Source of the DNA: Nocardioides baculatus
Lineage (GTDB): Bacteria; Actinomycetota; Actinomycetes; Propionibacteriales; Nocardioidaceae
Assembly: GCF_016735675.1 (NCBI RefSeq)
Contig: NZ_JAERSG010000004.1
Span: forward strand, 372,001 to 436,000
DNA length: 64,000 nucleotides
Reading direction: 5' to 3'
The number at the start of each line of letters is the position of its first letter. The first letter of the stretch is position 1. Below the pieces are notes generated by a model. The model was not told the DNA's origin. It searched no databases and was given only the letters and a program-made list of their open reading frames with translations. Made by a program: the position numbers and the translations under genes. Below, in pieces: positions 48,211 to 55,972 of the stretch.

Positions 48211-48216
48211 ACAGTA
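48211..48216 (-). promoter_or_regulatory. Putative -10 box, secreted nuclease-like gene
   Basis: TACTGT on the minus strand, seven bases before the ATG. Confidence 0.5.
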
Positions 48217-48268
48217 GGTGGGTCATCCGCGCTCGGCCAAATCCGGCGACACCCGTGTGGCCGCCGCC

Positions 48269-49402
48269 TCAGTCGTCGTGGTGGATCCGGCCCTCGGTCG
48301 ACGCGAGCCGCTCCCCGGACCCGCCCCACTGCCGCGCGACGATCTCGGCGGCGATGGACACCGCGGTCTCCTCGGGCGTACGGGCGCCGAGGTCGAGGCC
48401 GATCGGGGACGACAGCAGTGCCAGCTCGGGCGCGGACAACCCGGCCTCGGCCAGCCGCTCCATCCGCTCGTCGTGCGTACGCCGCGAGCCCATCGCGCCG
48501 ATGTAGCCGGGGCGTACGTCGTCGTCGAGCCGGAGCGCCACCTCGAGCAGCGGCACGTCGAACTTCGGGTCGTGGGTGAGCACCGCGAGGACCGTACGAC
48601 GGTCGATGCGGCCGGCGTCGAGCTCGGCCTGGAGGTAGCGGTGCGGCCAGTCGACGACGACCTCGTCGGCGCCGGGGAAGCGCGAGCTGGTCGCGAAGAC
48701 GGGCCGGGCGTCGCACACCGTCACGTGGTAGCCGAGGAACGACCCGACCTTGGCGACGGCCGCAGCGAAGTCGATCGCGCCGAAGACCAGCATCCGCGGC
48801 TTGGGCGCGAACCCCCAGACGAAGACCCGCATCCCCTCGCCCCGGCGCTCGCCGTCGGGCCCGTAGGACAGGGTCGCGTTGGTCCCGGCGGCGAGGAGGC
48901 CGAGCGCGTCGTCGTGGACGGCCGCGTCCGCCCGCGGGGACCCGATGCCTCCCTCCGCGGCGCGGTCGGGACGGACGATCATCCGCCTGCCGAGCCATGC
49001 CGGGTCGGGGTGCTCGATGACGGTGGCCAGGGCGACCGGGCGGCCCGCCTCGATGTCGGCGGCCACCTCGCCGAGCTGCGGGAAGGTGGTGCGGGAGACC
49101 TGCTCGACGAAGACGTCGAGGATCCCGCCGCAGGTCAGCCCGACGGCGAAGGCGTCGTCGTCGGAGACGCCGTACCTCTCCAGCACGGGCTCGCCCGAGG
49201 CGACGACGGACTGGGCGAGCTCGTAGACGGCCCCCTCGACGCAGCCGCCCGACACGGACCCGACGGCGCTCTCGTCGGGACCGACGAGCATCGAGGCGCC
49301 CGGCGGTCGCGGCGCGGACCGGAAGGTCGCGACGACGGTGCCGACGCCGATGGTCTCGCCGGCCTCCCACCACTGCATGAGCTCGGGCAGCACGTCACGC
49401 AC
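48269..49402 (-). CDS. xdhC: XdhC family molybdoenzyme maturation factor (CoxF/CoxI-like)
   Basis: 377 aa. The N-terminal XdhC domain (RSAPRPPGASMLVG, VSGGCVEGAVYE, LTCGGILDVFVE) and the C-terminal Rossmann-like domain (FGAIDFAAAVAKVGSFLGYHVTVCDAR, YIGAMGSRRTH) are present. XdhC proteins carry the molybdenum cofactor and insert the sulphurated form into xanthine-dehydrogenase-family enzymes. The GTG overlaps the VWA gene by eight bases. Confidence 0.92.
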   Translation of the reverse strand: MRDVLPELMQWWEAGETIGVGTVVATFRSAPRPPGASMLVGPDESAVGSVSGGCVEGAVYELAQSVVASGEPVLERYGVSDDDAFAVGLTCGGILDVFVEQVSRTTFPQLGEVAADIEAGRPVALATVIEHPDPAWLGRRMIVRPDRAAEGGIGSPRADAAVHDDALGLLAAGTNATLSYGPDGERRGEGMRVFVWGFAPKPRMLVFGAIDFAAAVAKVGSFLGYHVTVCDARPVFATSSRFPGADEVVVDWPHRYLQAELDAGRIDRRTVLAVLTHDPKFDVPLLEVALRLDDDVRPGYIGAMGSRRTHDERMERLAEAGLSAPELALLSSPIGLDLGARTPEETAVSIAAEIVARQWGGSGERLASTEGRIHHDD

Positions 49403-50534
49403 GCGAGATCACCTCCGTCAGCTCGGCGAACGTCGCCAGCGAGTGCCCGGCGAGGAAGTCGTCGCAGTGCGGCAGCGCCGCCACCACCCCGCCCTGGAGC
49501 GGCTCGTAGCCGGCCTTGCCGCGGTGCGGGTTGACCCAGACGACGCGGTGGGCGACCCGCCGCAGCCGCGCCATCTGCTCACCGAGGAGCTCGGCGTCGC
49601 CGCGTTCCCACCCGTCGCTGAACACCACGACCACGGCGCCGCGGGCCATCCCGCGCTGCCCCCAGCGGTCGAGGAAGAACCGGAGCGTCTCGCCGAGCCG
49701 GGTGCCGCCCGACCAGTCGGGCACGACCTCGCCGGCCGCGACGATCGCCCGGTCGGCGTCGGGCGAGCGGAGAGCGCGGGTGACGTGAGTCAGGCGGGTG
49801 CCGACCGTGAAGGTCTCGACAATGCCGTTGGCGGTGCGCGCACACTGGGTCAGGCGGTGGGCGAGGCGCAGCAGCGCGTCGGCGTACGCACTCATCGAGC
49901 CGCTGACGTCGACCAGCAGCACCACCCGGCGTGGCCGCACGCCGCGACGACGCCAGGCGATCTCGGCGGGCTCGCCCATCTGGCGCAGCGAGCGCCGCAG
50001 CGTGCGGGACGCGTCGACCTCGCCGCGGTGCCACCTCTGGTGCCGGGCCGTACGCCGGGTGGGCGGGCGCAGCGACAGCCGGACGAACATCCGGTCCAGC
50101 CGCCGCTTCTCGGCGGCGTCGAGCGAGCCGACGTCGCGGTGCTGGAGCACCTCCGCCTCGGAGGCGGCAGCGCGCACCACGTCCTCCTCGGCCTCGGTGT
50201 CGCCGCCACCGGCACCCTCCGCATCGGGCAGGAGGTGAGCGGTCGCCGGGCGCGAGGCGTCGCGTGGGCGGGCCTGCGGCAGGCCGTCGCGCGCGTTGAA
50301 CCAGGCCGCGAACACCTGGTCGTGGCGGAACAGGTCGTCGGGCGAGGCGCACAGGGTGGCCCGCCCGGCCCACCACACGGCCTGCCCGTCGTCGGCGCCG
50401 ACCTCCGCGGCGGCGGCGAGGAAGGTCTGCGCCCGGTCCTGGGTCACGGGTACGCCGGCCGCGCGGAGGGCACGGGTGAAGCCGAGGAAGACCTCGTCGA
50501 CGTCGTGCTGCGCCGTGCTCACGGGCTGGTTCAT
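49395..50534 (-). CDS. coxE: VWA domain protein (CoxE-like)
   Basis: 379 aa. The MIDAS metal site DVSGS is at residues 209-213 in VVLLVDVSGSMSAYADALL, with FSDGWERGDAELL later. CoxE works with the MoxR-type ATPase CoxD in assembling the copper or molybdenum centre of CO-dehydrogenase-type enzymes. It overlaps coxD and xdhC, so all three are co-translated. Confidence 0.92.
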   Translation of the reverse strand: MNQPVSTAQHDVDEVFLGFTRALRAAGVPVTQDRAQTFLAAAAEVGADDGQAVWWAGRATLCASPDDLFRHDQVFAAWFNARDGLPQARPRDASRPATAHLLPDAEGAGGGDTEAEEDVVRAAASEAEVLQHRDVGSLDAAEKRRLDRMFVRLSLRPPTRRTARHQRWHRGEVDASRTLRRSLRQMGEPAEIAWRRRGVRPRRVVLLVDVSGSMSAYADALLRLAHRLTQCARTANGIVETFTVGTRLTHVTRALRSPDADRAIVAAGEVVPDWSGGTRLGETLRFFLDRWGQRGMARGAVVVVFSDGWERGDAELLGEQMARLRRVAHRVVWVNPHRGKAGYEPLQGGVVAALPHCDDFLAGHSLATFAELTEVISRA

Positions 50535-51424
50535 GCCTGCGCCATCATCCGGTCGAGGGCGGCCTTCACCCGGTCGGCGTCCTCGCGGTACTTCAGCAGC
50601 GCACCGAGCGTGGCGGCGGCCGAGGCGAGGTCGAGCTCGGCGCTACCGAGGTAGGTCAGTGCCCGGGCCCAGTCGAGCGTCTCCGCGACGCCCGGCGGCT
50701 TGAGCAGGTCGTCGCGGGCACGCAGCTGCTGGACCAGCCCGACCACCTGCCGGGCGAGGGTCTCGCTGACCTCCGGGGCGCGGGACCGGACGATCTGGAT
50801 CTCGCGCTCGAGGCCCGGGTGGTCGATCCAGTGGTAGAGGCAGCGGCGCTTGAGCGCGTCGTGGAGCTCGCGGGTGCGGTTGGAGGTCAGCACCACCAGC
50901 GGCGGCTCCGGCGCGGTGACCGTGCCGAACTCCGGGATGGTGACCTGCCAGGTCGAGAGCACCTCCAGCAGGAACGCCTCGAACTCGTCGTCCGCGCGGT
51001 CCACCTCGTCGACCAGCAGCACCGCGGGCGCCTGCCGCAGGGCCGACAGCACCGGGCGCGCCAGCAGGAAGCGCTCGTCGTAGAGGCTCTTCTCGGCCTC
51101 GTCGGAGTCGACCTGACCGGACGCCTCGAGCGCGCGGAGGTGGAGGATCTGGCGCGGGAAGTCCCAGTCGTAGAGCGCCTGGCTGGCGTCGATCCCCTCG
51201 TAGCACTGGAGCCGCACGAGCGGCAGCCCGAGGCTCTGCGCCAAGGCCTCCGCCAGCGCCGTCTTGCCCGTGCCCGGCTCGCCCTCGAGCAGCAGGGGTC
51301 GCTGCATCCGGGCGGCCAGGAAGACGACCGTGGCGAGCTCGTCGTCGGCGAGGTAGCCGGTCGTGCCCAGACGGGCGGCGACGTCCGCTGCGGAGTCCAG
51401 TCCAGTGAGCGCGGAGGCAGGCAT
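50531..51424 (-). CDS. coxD: MoxR family AAA+ ATPase (CoxD-like)
   Basis: 297 aa. Walker A GEPGTGKT at residues 48-55, Walker B in VLLVDEVDRADDEFEAFL, and the sensor LTSNRTRELHDALKRRC. With CoxE it forms a MoxR-VWA chaperone pair for maturation of the molybdenum hydroxylase. It follows the nucleotidyltransferase gene by 42 bases. Confidence 0.93.
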   Translation of the reverse strand: MPASALTGLDSAADVAARLGTTGYLADDELATVVFLAARMQRPLLLEGEPGTGKTALAEALAQSLGLPLVRLQCYEGIDASQALYDWDFPRQILHLRALEASGQVDSDEAEKSLYDERFLLARPVLSALRQAPAVLLVDEVDRADDEFEAFLLEVLSTWQVTIPEFGTVTAPEPPLVVLTSNRTRELHDALKRRCLYHWIDHPGLEREIQIVRSRAPEVSETLARQVVGLVQQLRARDDLLKPPGVAETLDWARALTYLGSAELDLASAAATLGALLKYREDADRVKAALDRMMAQA

Positions 51425-51466
51425 GGCGTCAGGCTACGACCGGCACGTTGGTCGGACGTTGGAGTG

Positions 51467-52021
51467 TCACCGGCTGTCGACGTCGACGCCGGTCGCGAGG
51501 TCGCCGCACTCGACCAGGCGGGGGTGGTGGGCGGCGAGGTAGTCGCGGGCCCCGCGGTCGCCGGTCGCGCCCTCGACCACTCCGGCCCAGTGGTCGCGCC
51601 CGATCAGGACGGGGTGGCCGGGCACGCCGTCGTACGCCGCCCGGGCGAGGTCGTCGCGCCCGCCGGCCGAGCCCACGAGGCGGGCCACCACCGCGGCGTC
51701 GACGTCGGGGAGGTCGACCAGCGACACGAGGGCGGCGTCGTGGTCGGTCGGGGCGAGCGCCGTGAGGCCGGCGCGCAGGGACGCGCCCATCCCCTCGGCC
51801 CAGTCGTCGGCGCGGACCCGCGACACCGACATCGGCAGCAGCGCCGCCGCCCGCTCGGCCTCGGCGCCGAGCACCACGACGAGCTCGGCGCAGGGTCGCA
51901 GCGCCTGCACCGACCGGAGCAGCCACGACGTGCCGTCGGCGTCGCGGGCCAGGGCCTTGGGACCGCCGAAGCGCTCCCCCGCGCCCGCGGCGAGGAGCAG
52001 GCCCACCACGTCGGTCGTCAC
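51467..52021 (-). CDS. MobA/MocA-like molybdopterin nucleotidyltransferase
   Basis: 184 aa. GLLLAAGAGERFGGPKAL at the N-terminus is the nucleotide-binding signature of MobA/MocA, followed by LVDLPDVDAAVVARLV and a GHPVLIG segment typical of MocA. It would attach CMP to molybdopterin to make the dinucleotide used by CoxL-type enzymes. NarG needs the guanine form, so its place between the nar and cox genes fits a MocA role, but this is inferred. The GTG abuts the hemerythrin stop. Confidence 0.85.
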   Translation of the reverse strand: MTTDVVGLLLAAGAGERFGGPKALARDADGTSWLLRSVQALRPCAELVVVLGAEAERAAALLPMSVSRVRADDWAEGMGASLRAGLTALAPTDHDAALVSLVDLPDVDAAVVARLVGSAGGRDDLARAAYDGVPGHPVLIGRDHWAGVVEGATGDRGARDYLAAHHPRLVECGDLATGVDVDSR

Positions 52022-52492
52022 TCAGTCCTCGATCAGCTGTCGGCCGGGGTGGGCACGTTCCCACGCGTCGATCGCAGCGTCCCACTCCGGCCCGCTGAAC
52101 TCCACCAGCGTCACCGGGAAGATGCCGTCCTCCTCCTTGGAGATGTGGACGTGCAGCTCCTCCACCTGGTCGCGGAGCACGATGCGGTGCCGGTGGTCCG
52201 CCATGTCCAGCGTGCGCAGGACCTCGTCCAGCTCGCGGTGCTCGGCGATGAGCGGGTCGATGTGGACGCGATAGAGCTCCTCGCCCCGCATGAGCGCGAA
52301 CACGCCCTCCTCCTCGCCCTGCCAGTGCGACCGGAGCTCCGCACGCATTCGTCCGACGGTGGACTGCGCCGCGTCGAGCTCACCGCGACCGCCCTGCTCC
52401 AGCGCCCGGTGACCGAGGTCCAGCACGCGCTCGTGCTCGGCGATGTAGTCCCGGATGAGCGGTATCTGCCGGCACCCGCAGTAGTGGCACAC
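52022..52492 (-). CDS. Hemerythrin domain protein with N-terminal CxxCxC
   Basis: 156 aa. It begins MCHYCGCRQI, then carries the di-iron ligand pattern: His20, His56-x3-Glu60 (HWQGEEEGVF), His85 (AEHRELDE) and His116-x3-Glu120 (HVHISKEEDGIFP). Related proteins bind oxygen or nitric oxide, or repair iron-sulphur centres. It follows the nar operon by way of a cupin gene, four bases away. A role in nitrosative or oxygen stress during nitrate respiration is inferred. Confidence 0.87.
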   Translation of the reverse strand: MCHYCGCRQIPLIRDYIAEHERVLDLGHRALEQGGRGELDAAQSTVGRMRAELRSHWQGEEEGVFALMRGEELYRVHIDPLIAEHRELDEVLRTLDMADHRHRIVLRDQVEELHVHISKEEDGIFPVTLVEFSGPEWDAAIDAWERAHPGRQLIED

Positions 52493-52496
52493 CCGG

Positions 52497-52829
52497 TCAG
52501 GCCCGGGTGGCGACCGTCAGCAGCACCACCGCGTCGGTGTCGGCGTGGAGGTCGTGCCGGTGCGGTGGGATCACCAGGTAGTCGCCGGCGCTGCCCTCCC
52601 AGACCTCCTCCCCGGCCGCCAGCCGGACCGTGCCGACGAGGACCTGCAGGCTCGCGTCCCCGGGCGACTCGTGCTCGCCGAGGGACCGCCCGCGGGCCAG
52701 CGCGACCACTGTCTGTCGGAGGTCGTGCTCCCGACCGCCGAACACGGTGACGGACGCACGGCCGCTGCTCGCCTCCCGGGCCGCGGCGAGCTGTTCGTGG
52801 GCGAGCTCGGTGAGTGAGGTCTTGTCCAT
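52497..52829 (-). CDS. Small cupin domain protein
   Basis: 110 aa single cupin fold: GRSLGEHESPGDASLQVLVGTVRL, then EGSAGDYLVIPPHRHDLHADTDAVVLL. A metal site could form from the histidines in GEHES and PPHRHDLH. Function unknown. It lies 48 bases after narI and four bases before the hemerythrin gene. Confidence 0.83.
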   Translation of the reverse strand: MDKTSLTELAHEQLAAAREASSGRASVTVFGGREHDLRQTVVALARGRSLGEHESPGDASLQVLVGTVRLAAGEEVWEGSAGDYLVIPPHRHDLHADTDAVVLLTVATRA

Positions 52830-52877
52830 GGGTGCTCTCCTCGATAGGTGGTGGGACGATGTGGCCGCTGGAACCGG

Positions 52878-53609
52878 TCAGCCCACCCGGTCCCACCCGC
52901 GCCGCGACGGCGTGCTCCCGGGCCCGGGGCGCGAGTCGCGCGAGCGGTAGACGATGTACGGCCGGGTCAGGTAGCCGACCGGCGCGGAGAACACGTGCAC
53001 GAGACGGGTGAACGGCCAGAGGGCGAAGAGTCCGAAGGCGACCAGCGCGTGGAGCTGGAAGCCGATGGGTGCCCGGGCCATGAGGTCCGCGTCGGGCTGG
53101 AAGGCGAGGAAGGAGCGGTACCAGACCGAGACGCCCTCCCGATAGTTGTACTCACCGCCCAGGCTGAAGACCGACCCCGCGATGGTGTTCCACATCCCCA
53201 GCAGGATCGCCGCGCCGAGGAAGGCGTACATGACCTTGTCCATCGGCGTGGTCGCGGAGAACACCGGCCCGACGGTGCGCCGGCGGTAGACGAGGATGCC
53301 CATGCCGACGAGGGCCATCACGCCCGCCACCAGGCCGCCACCGACCGCTGCGTAGTGGTAGAGGTGGTCGCCGATCCCGACCGCCTCGGTCCAGGAGCGC
53401 GGGACGAGGAGCCCGATGACGTGACCGCCGACCACGCCGAGCATGCCGAAGTGGAACAGGGGCGAGCCCAGGCGCAGGAGCTTGTTCTCGTAGAGCTGCG
53501 AGGACCGCGTGGTCCACCCGAACTTGTCGTAGCGGTAGCGCCACAGGTGCCCGACGACGAACACCGCCAGGCACAGGTACGGGACGATGACCCACAGGAA
53601 CGTGCTCAT
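52878..53609 (-). CDS. narI: Respiratory nitrate reductase gamma subunit
   Basis: 243 aa membrane cytochrome b that takes electrons from quinol to NarGH. Five membrane segments are visible, beginning LWVIVPYLCLAVFVVGHLWRYRYDKFGWTTRSSQLYE; haem-ligand histidines occur in SPLFHFGMLGVVGGHVIGL and in QLHALVAFGLFALWPFTRLVHVF. The ATG at 53609 overlaps narJ by four bases. Confidence 0.96.
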   Translation of the reverse strand: MSTFLWVIVPYLCLAVFVVGHLWRYRYDKFGWTTRSSQLYENKLLRLGSPLFHFGMLGVVGGHVIGLLVPRSWTEAVGIGDHLYHYAAVGGGLVAGVMALVGMGILVYRRRTVGPVFSATTPMDKVMYAFLGAAILLGMWNTIAGSVFSLGGEYNYREGVSVWYRSFLAFQPDADLMARAPIGFQLHALVAFGLFALWPFTRLVHVFSAPVGYLTRPYIVYRSRDSRPGPGSTPSRRGWDRVG

Positions 53610-54310
53610 CTCGGTGCTCCTACGGGGATGGAGGCGGAGGCGATCAGGGCGGGGCCGGTCGCGAGGGCGGGATCGGCACCGTAGCCGGAGAGCCCGACCT
53701 CCTCGGCCGGCGGGCCCTGCTCGACGAGACGACGTACGGCGTCCGCCTCCGCCCCCTCGAGCGCGGGGAGCGTGCCGCAGATCGCCAGCAGCGCGGCCGC
53801 CCAGGGCGAACCGGTGGTGCCGTCGTCGTTGCGCCACCCGGTCAGCGCCAACCGAAGCATCTCCACGCCGGCGCGGTGCTCGGTGAGCAGCTGCCACGCG
53901 GTGTCGGCATCGACGACAGCACCGAGCTGCAGCACGGCGCACAGGTGGTCCGGGAGCTCGCCGTGAGCCTCGTCCCACTCGGCGCCGGCGGCGCGGTACG
54001 CCTCCTTGAAGCGCACCAGCGCCGCGCCTCGACGGCGGGTGTCGCCGTAGGCGAAGTACGTCAGGTAGAGCGCGCACTTGCGGGTGTGGTCGAAGGTGGC
54101 GACGTAGTCCTGCTGGAGCTCGTCGAGCGGGGTGCGTCGCAGGTGGTCCAGCAGCGCGGGCAGGTGGTCGTCGTGCGGCACCAGGGCCTCGAGGTCGTCC
54201 AGGGTGTCGACGAGCTCGGGCGTCGGGTAGTCGAGCACGGCCGAGCACACGGCCCACACGCGGCGGACGTCGTCGTCGGGTCTGCTGGGAGTGCGACGTC
54301 GGAACATCAC
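53606..54310 (-). CDS. narJ: Nitrate reductase molybdenum cofactor assembly chaperone
   Basis: 234 aa helical chaperone that holds NarG until the cofactor is inserted. LDYPTPELVDTLDDLEALV and YVATFDHTRKCALYLTYFAYGDTRRRG are typical of the family. It overlaps narH and narI by four bases. The GTG is followed by a second start codon one residue on. Confidence 0.95.
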   Translation of the reverse strand: MMFRRRTPSRPDDDVRRVWAVCSAVLDYPTPELVDTLDDLEALVPHDDHLPALLDHLRRTPLDELQQDYVATFDHTRKCALYLTYFAYGDTRRRGAALVRFKEAYRAAGAEWDEAHGELPDHLCAVLQLGAVVDADTAWQLLTEHRAGVEMLRLALTGWRNDDGTTGSPWAAALLAICGTLPALEGAEADAVRRLVEQGPPAEEVGLSGYGADPALATGPALIASASIPVGAPR

Positions 54311-55971
54311 CTCTCCCCTCCCTCGGGTCGCGCCGGGAACAGGCCCTCGGGCGTCCCCTTGCCGTCCCAGTTCAGGAGGTTGACCCGGCTGGCCTTGTCG
54401 TCCGGCGCGGCGAGCGAGTCGGAGGTCTGCCGGTCCTGGAGCATCCGGAAGTTCTCCACCGCAACGGGGGTGGGGTAGCCCGCTCCCTCGCCGAGAAGTG
54501 CCTGGTCGTAGTGGGAACCGGCTGCGTCGAAGTCCACCGCACAGTCGGTGGCGAGCTCCTCCAACCCGTGCGCCTGCTCGGCGTGTGCCGACGGGATCAC
54601 GTAGCGGTCGGCGTACTTCGCGATCGCGAGCAGGCGGAACATCTCGTACATCTCCTCCTCCGTCATGCCGACGGCGGCGGGGATGCTGGCATCGGGCTCG
54701 CGCCCGAGGTTGATGTCACGCATGTAGGAGCGCATCGCGGCGAGCTTCTTCAACACCCCGTTGACCGGCTCGACATCGCCGGCCGTGAACAGGTTGGCGA
54801 GGTACTCGACCGGGATCCGCAGCGTGTCGATCGCGGCGAACAGGTTGCCGCGGTCCTCCGCGTCCTCGCCCGTCTCCTTCACCACGTCGACCACGGGTGA
54901 GAGCGGCGGGATGTACCAGACCATCGGCATCGTGCGGTACTCCGGGTGCAGCGGCAGGGCGACCTTGTAGTCGGTGATGAGCCGCAGCACGGGCGACTTC
55001 TTCGCCGCTTCGATCCAGTCGGCCTGGATCCCCGCGGCGAGGGCGGCCTGCTCAACCTCGGGGTCGCGTGGGTCGAGGAACACGCTGCGCTGCGCCTCGT
55101 AGAGGTCGTGGTCGTCCTCGACCGCCGCAGCCTCGAGGACCGCGTCCGCGTCGTAGAGCATGAGGCCGATGTAGCGCAGCCGGCCCACGCAGGTCTCCGC
55201 GCAGACCGTCGGGATGCCGACCTCGATCCGCGGGTAGCAGAACGTGCACTTCTCGGCCTTGCCGGTCTTGTGGTTGAAGTACACCTTCTTGTAGGGGCAA
55301 CCCGACACGCACATCCGCCACCCCCGGCAGCGGTCCTGGTCGACGAGGACGATGCCGTCCTCGGCGCGCTTGTAGATCGCTCCGGAGGGGCACGACGCCG
55401 CGCAGGAGGGGTTGAGGCAGTGCTCGCAGATGCGCGGCAGGTAGAACATGAAGGTCTCCTCGAACTCGAGCTTGACCTTGTCCTCGATGCCCTTGAACAT
55501 CACGTCGCGCGCGGCGTGCTCCTGCGAGCCACCCAGGTCGTCGTCCCAGTTGGCCGACCACTGCACCTGCATGTCCTTGCCGGTGAGCAGGCTCTTGGGA
55601 CGTGCCACCGGGAAGTTCTCCGACGCCGGCGAGTTCAGCAGCGTCTCGTAGTCGTAGGTCCAGGGCTCGTAGTAGTCCTCGATCGAGGGCAGCTTGGGGT
55701 TGGAGAAGATGCTGAGCAGCTTCTTCAGCCGGCCGCCGGCCTTGAGCGCCAGGCGCCCGTTGGGCTTGCGGACCCAGCCGCCCTGCCACTCGTCCTGGTC
55801 CTCGTAGGTCCGGGGGTAGCCGAGGCCGGGGCGCGTCTCGACGTTGTTGAACCAGACGTACTCCATGCCGGTGCGGTTGGTCCACGCCTGCTTGCAGGTC
55901 ACCGAGCAGGTGTGGCACCCGATGCACTTGTCGAGGTTCATCACCATCGCCATCTGAGCCATGACGCGCAT
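54307..55971 (-). CDS. narH: Respiratory nitrate reductase beta subunit
   Basis: 554 aa electron-transfer subunit. Four cysteine clusters are present: CIGCHTCSVTCKQAW, CEHCLNPSCAASCPSGA, CRGWRMCVSGCPYKK (the tryptophan replaces a cysteine, giving the [3Fe-4S] centre) and CTFCYPRIEVGIPTVCAETC. The first ATG (55971) gives the family-typical N-terminus. One base separates it from narG. Confidence 0.98.
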   Translation of the reverse strand: MRVMAQMAMVMNLDKCIGCHTCSVTCKQAWTNRTGMEYVWFNNVETRPGLGYPRTYEDQDEWQGGWVRKPNGRLALKAGGRLKKLLSIFSNPKLPSIEDYYEPWTYDYETLLNSPASENFPVARPKSLLTGKDMQVQWSANWDDDLGGSQEHAARDVMFKGIEDKVKLEFEETFMFYLPRICEHCLNPSCAASCPSGAIYKRAEDGIVLVDQDRCRGWRMCVSGCPYKKVYFNHKTGKAEKCTFCYPRIEVGIPTVCAETCVGRLRYIGLMLYDADAVLEAAAVEDDHDLYEAQRSVFLDPRDPEVEQAALAAGIQADWIEAAKKSPVLRLITDYKVALPLHPEYRTMPMVWYIPPLSPVVDVVKETGEDAEDRGNLFAAIDTLRIPVEYLANLFTAGDVEPVNGVLKKLAAMRSYMRDINLGREPDASIPAAVGMTEEEMYEMFRLLAIAKYADRYVIPSAHAEQAHGLEELATDCAVDFDAAGSHYDQALLGEGAGYPTPVAVENFRMLQDRQTSDSLAAPDDKASRVNLLNWDGKGTPEGLFPARPEGGER

Positions 55972-55972
55972 G

